A stretch of DNA of 64,000 nucleotides from Acetivibrio thermocellus ATCC 27405 (GTDB taxonomy: Bacteria > Bacillota > Clostridia > Acetivibrionales > Acetivibrionaceae): the NCBI RefSeq assembly GCF_000015865.1, contig NC_009012.1, positions 3,589,081 to 3,653,080 of the forward strand. Reading direction: 5' to 3'. Within the stretch, counting starts at the first letter, position 1, and each line of letters starts with the position of its first letter. The notes below the pieces were generated by a model. That model was not told where the DNA came from, did no database searches, and was given only the letters and a program-made list of their open reading frames with translations. The position numbers were made by a program, and so were the translations under genes. Shown piece after piece: positions 8,764 through 23,259 of this stretch.

Positions 8764-9726
8764 ATGGCACAATTATATGATATGCCTTTGGAGGAATTAA
8801 AAAAATATAAGCCTGCGCTTACAAAACAGAAAGATTTTGATGAGTTTTGGGAAAAAAGCCTTAAAGAGCTGGCTGAAATTCCTTTAAAATATCAACTTAT
8901 ACCTTATGATTTTCCGGCCCGGAGGGTAAAAGTTTTCAGAGTTGAATATCTTGGTTTTAAAGGTGCAAATATTGAAGGGTGGCTTGCCGTTCCCGAGGGA
9001 GAAGGGTTGTATCCCGGGCTTGTACAGTTTCACGGATACAACTGGGCGATGGATGGATGTGTTCCCGATGTGGTAAATTGGGCTTTGAATGGATATGCCG
9101 CATTTCTTATGCTTGTTCGGGGACAGCAGGGAAGAAGCGTGGACAATATTGTGCCCGGCAGCGGTCATGCTTTGGGATGGATGTCGAAAGGTATTTTGTC
9201 ACCGGAGGAATATTATTATAGAGGAGTATATATGGATGCGGTTCGTGCTGTTGAAATTTTGGCTTCGCTTCCTTGTGTGGATGAATCGAGAATAGGAGTG
9301 ACAGGGGGCAGCCAGGGTGGAGGACTTGCACTGGCGGTGGCTGCTCTGTCCGGCATACCGAAAGTTGCAGCCGTGCATTATCCGTTTCTGGCACATTTTG
9401 AGCGTGCCATTGACGTTGCGCCGGACGGCCCTTATCTTGAAATTAACGAATATTTAAGAAGAAACAGCGGTGAAGAAATAGAAAGACAGGTAAAGAAAAC
9501 CCTTTCCTATTTTGATATCATGAATCTTGCTCCCCGTATAAAATGCCGTACTTGGATTTGCACTGGTCTTGTGGATGAGATTACTCCTCCGTCAACGGTT
9601 TTTGCAGTGTACAATCACCTCAAATGCCCAAAGGAAATTTCGGTATTCAGATATTTTGGGCATGAACATATGCCAGGAAGCGTTGAAATCAAGCTGAGGA
9701 TACTTATGGATGAGCTGAATCCGTAA
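8764..9726 (+). CDS. Acetyl xylan esterase / cephalosporin-C deacetylase (CE7 family)
   Basis: A 320-residue alpha/beta hydrolase of the AXE1/CE7 family, full length for the family. The visible catalytic elements are GGSQGG with Ser183, Asp271 in GLVDEITPP and His300 in FGHEHMPG. The oxyanion-loop HGYNW sits at ~90 and the RGQQG signature at ~119. CE7 enzymes remove acetyl groups from xylo-oligosaccharides or cephalosporin C. There is no signal peptide or dockerin, so it acts in the cytoplasm on imported acetylated oligosaccharides and is not a cellulosome subunit. ATG 8764 was chosen because AAAAGGGG lies 8 bases upstream; an in-frame TTG at 8758 is too close. It appears monocistronic. Confidence 0.92.
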   Translation: MAQLYDMPLEELKKYKPALTKQKDFDEFWEKSLKELAEIPLKYQLIPYDFPARRVKVFRVEYLGFKGANIEGWLAVPEGEGLYPGLVQFHGYNWAMDGCVPDVVNWALNGYAAFLMLVRGQQGRSVDNIVPGSGHALGWMSKGILSPEEYYYRGVYMDAVRAVEILASLPCVDESRIGVTGGSQGGGLALAVAALSGIPKVAAVHYPFLAHFERAIDVAPDGPYLEINEYLRRNSGEEIERQVKKTLSYFDIMNLAPRIKCRTWICTGLVDEITPPSTVFAVYNHLKCPKEISVFRYFGHEHMPGSVEIKLRILMDELNP

Positions 9727-10098
9727 TTTTCAATCCGGCGATGCCAAGCTAAATAACTTTAAAATGGACAGTTGCAAGCTGATAAAAATAATATGAAAAA
9801 ATCTAATATAAAATTTAAAATGTTTACATGATATTATCTAAATATATTATCTCAATGGATTGAAGGATATTTTTCTTTCAGTGCGAAATAGTAATTTTAA
9901 TTGAGAAAAGAGCAGAAATAACGAGATAAGTATATGTACATTCGATTAAAGCCCGATTTTGGCATGTCGATGTTGTTGAATGAAGTATTGTTTTGGTGAT
10001 ATATTAGTAAAGCTGTCGCTGATAGCACTTTAAGAGTTGAAAAACGGGCTTTATAGATGCCTGATTAAAATTTGGTTAAAAGTGTTAAGAAAAAAGTG

Positions 10099-10127
10099 TT
10101 GACAAACCGACAGCAACGTGCTAAAAT
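10099..10127 (+). promoter_or_regulatory. rRNA operon promoter
   Basis: A consensus TTGACA at 10099-10104 and TAAAAT at 10122-10127 with exactly 17 bp between them, about 150 bp upstream of mature 16S. The rest of 9727-10098 is AT-rich with no gene. Confidence 0.85.
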
Positions 10128-10181
10128 GAAAATCCGCGCTGAGGGAACGAAGCGCGAAAGTTATGAAAGAAGCGATATGGA

Positions 10182-10216
10182 CTTTGAAAAGTGAACAGTG
10201 TAAGAAGCGATTGAAC
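10182..10216 (+). other. 5' half of the 16S processing stalk
   Basis: CTTTGAAAA ... AACAGTGTAAGA ... ATTGAAC here is complementary to 11861-11892 behind 16S, forming the long pre-16S stem that RNase III cuts. Confidence 0.75.
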
Positions 10217-10280
10217 TCGTCAAAGAATTTGAGATAAGAGATTAGAGCCGGAAGAGGCTATCTAATAAAAGTTTGAACTT

Positions 10281-14996
<4,716 letters not shown>

Positions 14997-15040
14997 AGGA
15001 AGAGGTCTTTTGAGAAGTCTTAATGGGATAGAAGGAAAGT

Positions 15041-15070
15041 CTTGCTTTAGGCATTATATATCTTTGAAGG
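15041..15070 (+). other. 3' half of the 23S processing stalk
   Basis: CTTGCTTTAGGCATTATATA and the following TCTTTGAAGG are complementary, with one small bulge, to 11934-11964 upstream of 23S. Confidence 0.7.
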
Positions 15071-15086
15071 TGTGAGGTAACAATAT

Positions 15087-15203
15087 TCTGGTGGCAATAA
15101 CGAGAAGGAAACACCCGTTCCCATTCCGAACACGGTAGTTAAGCTTCTCAGTGCCGATGATACTAGGATGGAGACGTCCTGGGAAAGTAGGTCGCTGCCA
15201 GAT
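15087..15203 (+). rRNA. rrf: 5S ribosomal RNA
   Basis: About 117 nt beginning TCTGGTGGCAATAACGAGAA, with the conserved CCCGTTCCCATTCCGAACAC block and ending GTCGCTGCCAGA, which pairs with the 5' end. It is the last gene of the operon. Confidence 0.93.
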
Positions 15204-15210
15204 TTAATAT

Positions 15211-15246
15211 CAAAGCCTTACGGTTGTTCCGTAGGGCTTTGTTTTA
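15211..15246 (+). terminator. rRNA operon terminator
   Basis: CAAAGCCTTACGG - TTGTT - CCGTAGGGCTTTG stem followed by TTTTATTT, directly after 5S. Confidence 0.88.
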
Positions 15247-15408
15247 TTTCAAGGAACCTGGTACGCCGAGCTTTTATATCCTTTCTTTAAAAATTTAAAG
15301 GCAATTGAGCTTGAAGAACTCCAATCATTATATTAGAATAGGTATGACGGCTTGCAAGCTGTCAATAATATCAGTAGAAGACATAATTTATGGAAATTGG
15401 GAGCAGAT

Positions 15409-17016
15409 ATGAAGAAACAGTCAATCACAAAAGGTTTTGCGGTACTGTCGGCGGCAGGACTTATAACAAAAATATTATCGGTGCTTTATATTCCTTTTTT
15501 GCTTGCCATTATCGGAGATGAGGGAAATGGTATTTATGCTGCCGCGTATCAAGTATATGTTTTTATTTATGTTATTGCCAATTCAGGCATTCCCGTTGCG
15601 ATAGCAAAGTCCGTGTCTGAGCTTACCGCTGTGGGAAACTACAAGGATGCTTTGAGAATCTTTAAAATATCGCGTTTTTTCCTTATTATAATAGGTACTG
15701 TTTTAACAGTGCTTATGTTTGTCACGGCAAAGCCATTGGCTGTCATGATTAACTCGGAAAAATCATTCCTTGCAATAGCGGCATTGTCTCCGACACTGTT
15801 TTTTACCGCCCTGGCCTCTGCGTACAAGGGATATTTCCAGGGCATGAGCAACATGACTCCGACTGCCGTGTCCCAGGTGGTTGAACAGATATTCAATATG
15901 ATATTCACAGTGCTTTTTGCAGCGTTGCTAATAAATAAAAGCCTTGAGGCTGCGTGCGCCGGAGGTACCGTAGGAACAACTGTGGGTGCGCTGGCTTCCG
16001 TTATTGTCCTTATATTTATATACAACAGAAGAAGAGAAGAAATTAACAATCTGAAGGAACACAGGAAGACTGCAAAGAGATACTCATACAAGCAGCTTGC
16101 GACAAGAATATTTTATTACAGCCTACCCATAACTGTTTGTGTGGCTGCTCAATATGCTGGAAATCTCATTGATGTGGCAAATATAAGAGGGCGTCTTTTG
16201 GCCGGCGGCTATACGCTGGAAATGGCATCGGTCATGCACAGCTATTTGTCCAAATACCAGCAAATAATGAACGCACCGATTTCCATAGTTTCGGCTCTTG
16301 CGGCGGCGGTGCTGCCTTCCATTTCGGGAGCTGCGGCGGAACAAGATATAAAGCAGGTTAAGGATAAATCCAACCATGCTTTCAGGCTTTGCATGCTGAT
16401 AGTAATTCCGTCGGCTGTGGGGTTGTCCATATTGAGTGAACCTATTTACGCCGTATTGAAATACGGAGCGGGTTCCCACCTTATGCGCTACGGCTCAATA
16501 GTACTCGTTCTCATGTCCATTGTACAAATACAGTCGTCAATTTTGCAGGGTGCAGGAAAACTGTACAAAGCAACGATAAATGTAATTTTAGGTATTATCG
16601 CAAAGATAATTTTCAATTATATACTTATAGCAAATCCCAATATAAATATCATGGGAGCAGTGATAGGAAGTATAGTGGGATACGGTTTGACCATTATTCT
16701 CAATGTTATGACAGTAAGAAAAGAGTTGAAAATAAAAATAAATATACTGAAACAGGCGGTAAAACCGGCTGTTTCATCAGTGGTAATGGGTATTTTTGTA
16801 TGGATTGTATACAAGGGTTTATACTTTGTTTTAGGATTTATTAAGAGCGCATATCTTGTAAACGCATTATCTACAGTTGTTTCAGTTCTGTTCGGAATGG
16901 CAATATATTTTTATATAATGATACTTGTCAGGGGAATAACAAAAAATGATTTTGACGTATTGCCGGAAAAAATCAGAAGAATGATACCCAAATTCGTATT
17001 AAACAAAGCCGTATGA
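15409..17016 (+). CDS. SpoVB/MurJ-like MOP-superfamily flippase
   Basis: A 535-residue polytopic protein with about 14 hydrophobic segments and the polysaccharide-transporter/SpoVB pattern: an N-terminal LSAAGLITKILSVLYIPFL helix, GIYAAAYQVYVFIYVIANSG, then AIAKSVSEL. The family moves undecaprenyl-linked peptidoglycan or polysaccharide precursors across the membrane; SpoVB acts in spore cortex formation in Bacillus. Given Spo0A and YyaC in the same window, a spore or peptidoglycan role is likely, but the substrate cannot be told from sequence. The frame opens at 15352, but ATG 15409, preceded by GGGAG, starts at the conserved first helix and was chosen. It stands alone downstream of the rRNA operon. 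Confidence 0.85.
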   Translation: MKKQSITKGFAVLSAAGLITKILSVLYIPFLLAIIGDEGNGIYAAAYQVYVFIYVIANSGIPVAIAKSVSELTAVGNYKDALRIFKISRFFLIIIGTVLTVLMFVTAKPLAVMINSEKSFLAIAALSPTLFFTALASAYKGYFQGMSNMTPTAVSQVVEQIFNMIFTVLFAALLINKSLEAACAGGTVGTTVGALASVIVLIFIYNRRREEINNLKEHRKTAKRYSYKQLATRIFYYSLPITVCVAAQYAGNLIDVANIRGRLLAGGYTLEMASVMHSYLSKYQQIMNAPISIVSALAAAVLPSISGAAAEQDIKQVKDKSNHAFRLCMLIVIPSAVGLSILSEPIYAVLKYGAGSHLMRYGSIVLVLMSIVQIQSSILQGAGKLYKATINVILGIIAKIIFNYILIANPNINIMGAVIGSIVGYGLTIILNVMTVRKELKIKINILKQAVKPAVSSVVMGIFVWIVYKGLYFVLGFIKSAYLVNALSTVVSVLFGMAIYFYIMILVRGITKNDFDVLPEKIRRMIPKFVLNKAV

Positions 17017-17237
17017 ACTGATTAAAAATATTATTGAAATAATATTATTGAAATGTTACGGATAAGATTGAAATGTTATAAATAAGCGGATAAGCTGTAT
17101 GGGAAGCAAGTTTATATGAAATTGCAAAAAAGTTTATAAATTGTTTATATATTATTTAGTTGAAATTTATAGCTGCCATATAGAATAGTAAGTGAGGAAA
17201 CGTTTCCTTAAATATTGCAAAAAAGGAGAGGTGGCAA

Positions 17238-18479
17238 ATGGGAAAAAAGAAGAATCTGACGATGCTCATAAGTTTTTGCATCGGAGCGGTATTGTTTGTA
17301 TCAACGGCTTTTGCAGATGTCGTTTCCAAAACGGGGTATGAACAATTTAAGGATGCAATAAAGAATACAGTGGGAAGCCTTGCAGAGGAATATGACAGCT
17401 TCACTACGGAGACGGGATTATCCGTAAAAGATAATGACAGAATACTGGCGGCAAATTACGCAATAGAAAAATACGATATGGTCAACAGCAGAAGGGAAGA
17501 GGTCTCAACTTCGGAGTGGGGAGGAATTAAGACAAGCAATTATTATTCCTACAGGGATAAGTGGTGCAATATATATAGCGGCGATGAAGATACCTATTAT
17601 GTCAACGAGTATGAAACCGAGATGAAGGACGCAGTAAGAATTAACAATGTCTTTGAAGATGAAGATTTTGAGTACATTGAGAGAATATTTGATGCTTTGA
17701 TAGGAAATCTCAAGGAGTATGTTGTCGTAACAGAAGACGCTGACGGAAACAAGGAATTTTCCGGGAAATTAAGCGATGCACAGATTCCTGCGGTAGTTAA
17801 TGCAGTTATCGCATATGCCGCGAAGAAAACTGTATTTGACGAATCGCAAAGACAGAATGGAATTGACCTTCCTGTCATTAAAAATGATGTTTTTGTGAAA
17901 GAAGTAAGAGGAAGGGCAAATTTAAACGGAGACGGAATAATTGAAAACCTGTTTGGAGAGATTATAGTTTCCGGAAGCGAGGAAAACGGAACAAAGCATG
18001 ATTTTAAAATTGAACTTGTGTTCAAGGTCTACAACATAAATTCTACTGTAGTGGAAAAACCCGATTTAACCGGCAAGAAAGTAGAAAAAACTGTTGTACA
18101 AAACGGATATAACTCAAATGCTTTACAGAAGTATATGGGTAAATGGAAGAATGACATTGTGATAGAGGAAAGTGACAGATTCGTCAAGATAGGTGAGAGA
18201 ATTATAGAAATTACGAGCTTTGACAGCGACTATGTTTATGGAACATATACCGAAATTTACAAGGACGAATATGCCGATTACGGCAGCTCGAACAGTTACA
18301 GCTTGAAGGCAAATATAAATGAAGAGAGAGGCCGCCTTGAAATTACCGATGCTTCAGGCAATGTAACTGAGGGTTATATGTACCTGGAGATGGGAAGAAT
18401 TGATTTCTACATTCCAAGTGAAAAACCTGAGAAAGACGTGTACAATCCTATATTCAATAAAGTTTTTGATGAGGAATAA
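17238..18479 (+). CDS. Secreted protein of unknown function
   Basis: A 413-residue protein with a typical signal peptide: MGKKKN, then a hydrophobic core ending in STAFA, with probable cleavage near residue 26. The mature part is acidic and Tyr-rich, with a central stretch resembling an EF-hand-like loop (NLNGDGIIEN near residue 234) and a C-terminal beta-rich region around YMGKWKNDIVIEE that could be a small lipocalin-like or binding domain. I do not recognise the family. It is the first gene of a co-directional run with an ABC exporter and a two-component system (17238-22224), so it may be an extracellular ligand-binding partner of that system. AGGAGAGG lies 8 bases upstream of the ATG. Confidence 0.65.
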   Translation: MGKKKNLTMLISFCIGAVLFVSTAFADVVSKTGYEQFKDAIKNTVGSLAEEYDSFTTETGLSVKDNDRILAANYAIEKYDMVNSRREEVSTSEWGGIKTSNYYSYRDKWCNIYSGDEDTYYVNEYETEMKDAVRINNVFEDEDFEYIERIFDALIGNLKEYVVVTEDADGNKEFSGKLSDAQIPAVVNAVIAYAAKKTVFDESQRQNGIDLPVIKNDVFVKEVRGRANLNGDGIIENLFGEIIVSGSEENGTKHDFKIELVFKVYNINSTVVEKPDLTGKKVEKTVVQNGYNSNALQKYMGKWKNDIVIEESDRFVKIGERIIEITSFDSDYVYGTYTEIYKDEYADYGSSNSYSLKANINEERGRLEITDASGNVTEGYMYLEMGRIDFYIPSEKPEKDVYNPIFNKVFDEE

Positions 18480-18579
18480 GGATAGATTGGAACGGATAAT
18501 ATTTTAAGGATTTATTTGAAACTGGCAGCGGCTTTTCCGCTGTCGGTTTCGTAAATTATTGTTTATATCGGAGGGTTCA

Positions 18580-19305
18580 ATGGAAACTGTACTTGAAATA
18601 AAGGGACTTACCAAATTATATAAGAATGGAAGAGGAATTTTTGATATAAATCTTGAAGTATACAGAGGGGATGTGTTTGGATTCCTCGGCCCCAACGGTG
18701 CGGGAAAGACTACCGCTATGAAAATTATGACGGGTCTTATGCATCCGAACAGCGGAGACGTAAAAATTTTCGGGCACAGCGTTATAACCGAATTTGAACA
18801 GGCCATGAAGAAAGTGGGCTGTATAATTGAAACTGCGGAATCCTATGCATATCTTACACCTTATGAGAATTTAAAACTTTTTGCTAGATTCTATGATGAC
18901 GTGGATGATAAAAGAATTGATGAAGTCCTGGAGCTCACCGGCATTCTTAAGTTCAAAAAAGAAAAAGTGAAGAATTTTTCTCTTGGTATGAAGCAAAGGC
19001 TCGGGTTGGCTGCGGCAATTTTGTCAAGGCCCGAATTGGTGATATTGGACGAGCCGTTAAATGGACTTGACGTGGAAGGCATGATAGAAATCAGAAAACT
19101 TATCAAGGCACTTGCAGAGAACGAAAAGACAACATTCTTTATTTCAAGCCATCTTATCCATGATGTGGAAATAACATGTAACAGGATTGGAATACTGTAC
19201 GACGGAAAACTGGTTAATGTGGATACAACCGAAAACATACTTAAAAACTTTGCTTCACTGGAGAACTATTTTGTAAGCGAGGTAGGTAAAAATGAAAGCG
19301 TTTAA
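18580..19305 (+). CDS. ABC transporter ATP-binding protein (bacitracin/lantibiotic-export type)
   Basis: A 241-residue ATPase with Walker A GPNGAGKTT (residues 37-45), Q-loop region, a signature NFSLGMKQRLGLA, Walker B LVILDEP near residue 155 and the H-loop SSHL. It resembles BcrA/CcmA-like exporters. ATG 18580 is preceded by GGAGGG; the in-frame TTG at 18559 is rejected for lack of a site. It overlaps the permease gene by 14 bp, so the two are co-translated. With the following permease and histidine kinase it forms a typical Firmicute module for exporting or sensing membrane-active compounds; the substrate is unknown. Confidence 0.9.
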   Translation: METVLEIKGLTKLYKNGRGIFDINLEVYRGDVFGFLGPNGAGKTTAMKIMTGLMHPNSGDVKIFGHSVITEFEQAMKKVGCIIETAESYAYLTPYENLKLFARFYDDVDDKRIDEVLELTGILKFKKEKVKNFSLGMKQRLGLAAAILSRPELVILDEPLNGLDVEGMIEIRKLIKALAENEKTTFFISSHLIHDVEITCNRIGILYDGKLVNVDTTENILKNFASLENYFVSEVGKNESV

Positions 19306-20044
19306 GGCCGCGTTTATAAATGAAGTCGAGAAAATATACAGAAAAAAGAAAGTCGTTGTGGCAGCCATACTCTCAATCCTTGCCATAGTTATGGGACAAC
19401 TGGTGGTTACCGGAATAAACAGGGGTTTTGGATTGATAGCTGCCAGCAGTACACAGTTTCCGATCCTGGTGCTGTCTTTGTTGGTTAACACCATATTGCC
19501 GTTGTTTACAACACTTGTTGCCATAGATGTATTTTCCGGTGAGTTTTCTCACAACACCATGAAGATTACATTAACCAGACCGGTTTCGAGGATGAAACTG
19601 TATGCGGCTAAGATTTGTGCCGTGGCTTTTTTCGTTCTTGCAAATCTGTTGATGATAATGCTGCTGTCTTTAGTGGCGGGATTTATTTTTAACGCCGTAT
19701 CGTTATCGGTATCCGGAGTTTTAAGAATAGTTTTGTCCTATATTGTTACTTTGATACCTATAATGTGCTTTGCTCTTATAGTTGTGTTTTTCTCAAATGT
19801 TTTAAGAAGCGGAACAGGGGTGTTCTTTTTATCAATTGTTTTATTCATAGCGTTTAATGTGCTTTCGGTCATTTTTCCAAAGTATTCAAACCTTTTTATT
19901 ACATCAATGTTTGACTGGTATGTTTTGTGGAATGTTGACATCATACCGTTGGACAAACTTATACGAGAGTTCCTTATTATGGCAGGATATGCTATAATGT
20001 TTTATACCGCAGGCTATTATATGTTTGACAAGAGAGACTTATAA
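19292..20044 (+). CDS. ABC-2 type transporter permease
   Basis: A 250-residue protein with six predicted membrane segments and the ABC-2 layout: an N-terminal cytoplasmic basic segment (FINEVEKIYRKKK), TM1, then a conserved FSGEFSHNTMKITLTRPVSR amphipathic stretch before TM3. It pairs with the ATPase whose end it overlaps. It probably forms the membrane channel of a peptide or drug exporter; the substrate is not inferable. The kinase gene starts 30 bp downstream, within the same operon. Confidence 0.88.
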   Translation: MKAFKAAFINEVEKIYRKKKVVVAAILSILAIVMGQLVVTGINRGFGLIAASSTQFPILVLSLLVNTILPLFTTLVAIDVFSGEFSHNTMKITLTRPVSRMKLYAAKICAVAFFVLANLLMIMLLSLVAGFIFNAVSLSVSGVLRIVLSYIVTLIPIMCFALIVVFFSNVLRSGTGVFFLSIVLFIAFNVLSVIFPKYSNLFITSMFDWYVLWNVDIIPLDKLIREFLIMAGYAIMFYTAGYYMFDKRDL

Positions 20045-20074
20045 AAGAGATTTTATAAAAAGGTGAAATGAGAC

Positions 20075-21514
20075 ATGGATTTAAAAAAACGCCTTATTTT
20101 TTCGAATGCTGCAATTATTGTTATTCCTCTTGGGATAACATTTGTGGCATCTTTTATTTTTATGTTTGTTTTGGCGAGGATACATGATGTCGACCTAAGT
20201 TACAATAATGTAAAAAAGCTTACTCAGATACAATACGAGTTTTTTAAAGCAGAGGGGGGATTGCTTAAAAATTCCCCGGAAATAATTTTGGAAAAAGATT
20301 TTCAGCAGTATATTACCACAAGACTTGAGAGCATAGAAGCCGACATAGTGGTGCTAAAAGGCCAGGAACGGGTTTTTGAAACTCGCAAGCTCAGTATTAT
20401 TGAGTTGGAAAGATGTCTTGAAAAAACCGGCGACAACTTGTTTAGAAACATTGTTGAGATTCAGGGCAAATCCCATATGGTAAAAGTAATACCTGTGATA
20501 TTTAAAAGCGGTGAGGATGGGAAAATTCTTTTGCTTGTGCCCGCCGTAAATGACTGGATGACAACGGAAAAGCTTTTCATATTTTCCGGCGTGGTGTTTG
20601 TTCTCAGCTTTATAATAACAAATATAGTCATCATTACTGCTTTTTCAAAGAAAGTTATAACTCCTCTGGGGAAGCTTCAGGCTGCTGCGGGCAAAATAAG
20701 CGAAGGCAATCTGGATTTTGAGATTATTGAGGACGGAGATACCCAAATTAGAGAATTGTGCCGCTCCTTTGAGAAAATGAGGCTTAAGCTTGTGGAGGCA
20801 AATTATACGCAGAAAAAATATGATGAGAGCAGAAAAATGCTTTTTTCAAGCATATCTCACGATCTTAAAACTCCTATAACTTCAATAAAGGGATATGTTG
20901 AGGGGATATTGGACGGTGTGGCAAATACCCCTCAGAAAGTGGAAAAATATTTAAGAACGGTTCATTCCAAGGCTGTTCACATGGATAGAATGATTGATGA
21001 CCTTCTTTTGTATTCGAGACTGGATATGCACAAGGTTTCGTTTAATTTTGAAAAGACGGATGTGCTAAAGTACTTTGAAGATTGCATGTATGAAATAGAT
21101 ATTGAACTTGAAAAGTCCAATATCAAGGTTGAGCTTCATAACAACTTGAGAGGAAAGCGTTATATAATGATAGACAGGGATCAGGTGCGAAGAGTTGTGA
21201 TAAACATAATTGACAACTCAAGAAAATATATGGACAAGGAACAGGGGAAAATAGATATTTTTTTGAGGGAAGCAACATCAAATGTGGTAATAGAGATAAA
21301 AGACAACGGAGCCGGAATTAGTGAAAGTGATTTGCCCTACATTTTTGACAGGTTCTATCGCGCCGATTCGGCGAGGGATACCAGGAAAGGAAGCGGGCTT
21401 GGACTTGCCATTGCCAAACAAATAATAGAAGGACACGGAGGGAAAATTTGGGCGGTCAGCCGTATGGGCGAAGGCACGAGTGTGATGATTTCTCTGAAAA
21501 AATATGAAGGCTGA
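20075..21514 (+). CDS. Sensor histidine kinase
   Basis: A 479-residue kinase. TM1 is at ~12-35, an extracellular region at ~36-165, TM2 at ~168-190, a HAMP linker follows, the H-box SSISHDLKTPITSIKGYV has His262, and the ATPase N/G boxes are VINIIDNSRKYM, DNGAGI and GSGLGLAIAKQI. All catalytic boxes are intact. It is separated by 30 bp from the ABC permease and followed immediately by an OmpR-type regulator. The ~130-residue sensing domain suggests direct ligand perception rather than an intramembrane (BceS-like) sensor. Likely role: control of the neighbouring exporter (inference). Confidence 0.93.
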   Translation: MDLKKRLIFSNAAIIVIPLGITFVASFIFMFVLARIHDVDLSYNNVKKLTQIQYEFFKAEGGLLKNSPEIILEKDFQQYITTRLESIEADIVVLKGQERVFETRKLSIIELERCLEKTGDNLFRNIVEIQGKSHMVKVIPVIFKSGEDGKILLLVPAVNDWMTTEKLFIFSGVVFVLSFIITNIVIITAFSKKVITPLGKLQAAAGKISEGNLDFEIIEDGDTQIRELCRSFEKMRLKLVEANYTQKKYDESRKMLFSSISHDLKTPITSIKGYVEGILDGVANTPQKVEKYLRTVHSKAVHMDRMIDDLLLYSRLDMHKVSFNFEKTDVLKYFEDCMYEIDIELEKSNIKVELHNNLRGKRYIMIDRDQVRRVVINIIDNSRKYMDKEQGKIDIFLREATSNVVIEIKDNGAGISESDLPYIFDRFYRADSARDTRKGSGLGLAIAKQIIEGHGGKIWAVSRMGEGTSVMISLKKYEG

Positions 21515-21531
21515 AAGGGAGGTATGATGTG

Positions 21532-22224
21532 ATGAGAAAGATTCTTATTGTTGAAGATGATGAAAGCATAGGAGAGCTTTTGCGGGACTATCTTGAAATC
21601 AACGGCTTTTCTGTGGACATATGCATGAATGGGACTGAAGGTTTAAAGCGTATCAGAGACGGGGAGTACGATCTTTTGATACTTGACATTATGCTGCCCG
21701 GTATGAATGGATATGAAATATTGAAAAAAATCCGGGATGAAAAAGATATTCCTGTGCTTATTGTGTCTGCAAAGAAAGAAGAATTTGACAAAATTCACGG
21801 TTTGAAACTTGGAGCCGATGACTATATTACAAAACCTTTCAGTCCGGGGGAGCTTGTGGCAAGGGTGAATGCTCACATAGCAAAATACGAGAGACTCAGA
21901 AACAAATATGGGAATAATAATGTAAATTCCATTACTATAAGAGGACTTGAAATTCAAAAGGATTCCAGAAGGGTTTTTGTGAACGGAAAAGAAGTAAATC
22001 TGGCACAAAAAGAATTTGACGTTCTTTTGTTTTTGGCCCAGAATCCCAACAGAGTTTTTTCAAGGGAAGAGATTTTTGACAGAGTATGGGGAATGGATGC
22101 TTTGGGAGATGCGGCAACAGTGACTGTTCATATTGGAAGAATAAGGGAGAAAATCGAGTCTGACCCTTCAAATCCCCAATATATTGAAACTGTCTGGGGA
22201 GCAGGGTATAGACTGAGAGCATAA
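21532..22224 (+). CDS. OmpR/PhoB-family response regulator
   Basis: A 230-residue regulator with a receiver domain having the acidic pair EDD at 8-10, phosphoacceptor Asp52 in LLILDIMLPG and the conserved Lys in YITKPF, then a winged-helix domain (VNLAQKEFDVLLFLAQN; TVTVHIGRIREKIE; WGAGYRLRA). ATG 21532 lies 9 bases after GGGAGG; an in-frame GTG directly precedes it. It is the cognate partner of the upstream kinase, with an unusual kinase-first order. Target DNA sites were not identified. Confidence 0.93.
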   Translation: MRKILIVEDDESIGELLRDYLEINGFSVDICMNGTEGLKRIRDGEYDLLILDIMLPGMNGYEILKKIRDEKDIPVLIVSAKKEEFDKIHGLKLGADDYITKPFSPGELVARVNAHIAKYERLRNKYGNNNVNSITIRGLEIQKDSRRVFVNGKEVNLAQKEFDVLLFLAQNPNRVFSREEIFDRVWGMDALGDAATVTVHIGRIREKIESDPSNPQYIETVWGAGYRLRA

Positions 22225-22372
22225 AGAAGAAAATCTTAGCAATAAGATGTGAATAATTTTACTTTTTTATGAATTGTATTTATTGTATAATGTACTTGTA
22301 AAGCTGAATAAATAGAAAATAAGCGGCTTGTTTGTTTAAAATTGTTGTATTTTGTTTAGGGGAGTAGATGGT

Positions 22373-22963
22373 ATGTTAAAAACGAAGAAAATGTATTTCA
22401 GCACTGATGAGAAACTGTGTCAGTATAGGCTGAACCAGGAAATGTACAACATGGTAAAAAACGTCGGTAAGCAATATAAAAGGATTGCAGTTGTAGGTAT
22501 AGGTACGGATCGTTCGACAGGAGACAGTTTTGGACCTTTGGTTGGCTATATGCTTTCAAAGTGCAAAATATATGATTTTGATGTTTACGGTACGATTGTC
22601 GAACCCGTACATGCGTTAAATCTCAAGGAGACAATGGACAAAATAGATACGTCGAATACTCTTGTAATTGCCGTTGATGCGTCTATAGGAAGCATTGAGC
22701 ATATCGGATATATCGGGCTGTGCAATGAACCGATAAAGCCCGGAAGCGGAGTGGGCAAGGATTTACCTCCCGTCGGCGATATATCGGTGTCCGGTATTGT
22801 GGCATTTGGAGGATTTGCGCCTTATATGGTGCTTCAGAATACAAGCCTTGGGCTGGTTTATAAAATGGCTGAGATAACCAGCAATGCTATAAAGTATGTT
22901 CTTTATAAACAGCAGCTGGAGCCTCAAAGGAATTCAAAATTAAGTGCTTTTGCCGCTGTGTAA
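22373..22963 (+). CDS. yyaC: YyaC-type spore protein (GPR-like fold)
   Basis: A 196-residue protein of the YyaC/DUF1256 family, related in fold to the germination protease. Visible signatures are VVGIGTDRSTGDSFGPLVG, VEPVHALNLKETM and VIAVDASIG. Family members are conserved in spore formers and expressed in sporulation; their substrate is unresolved. ATG 22373 follows GGGGAG, and an upstream in-frame TTG was rejected. It is monocistronic. Confidence 0.85.
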   Translation: MLKTKKMYFSTDEKLCQYRLNQEMYNMVKNVGKQYKRIAVVGIGTDRSTGDSFGPLVGYMLSKCKIYDFDVYGTIVEPVHALNLKETMDKIDTSNTLVIAVDASIGSIEHIGYIGLCNEPIKPGSGVGKDLPPVGDISVSGIVAFGGFAPYMVLQNTSLGLVYKMAEITSNAIKYVLYKQQLEPQRNSKLSAFAAV

Positions 22964-23259
22964 AAAATTTAATTGTTTGTCTATGTTTGTATTATAATTG
23001 TCATAAAAATACAAAGTAAAATTACGGAAAATTTAAGAAAAGTATGGCTTTTTGCACAGAATATCTATTATATATTTCTATAAATATATAAATAGAAGAA
23101 ACTGTGCTTTTTTTATGCGTGAATTTTTACGGTTATTACTTTGTGTTCATTTCTGATATTTATGATTTTCATATTAATTGGATGTATTAAAACAGTGTAT
23201 TCTTTTAAAAATAATATTGTAGTTTGTTAACTACAACTACAAATCCGGGAGGAAGCGTT

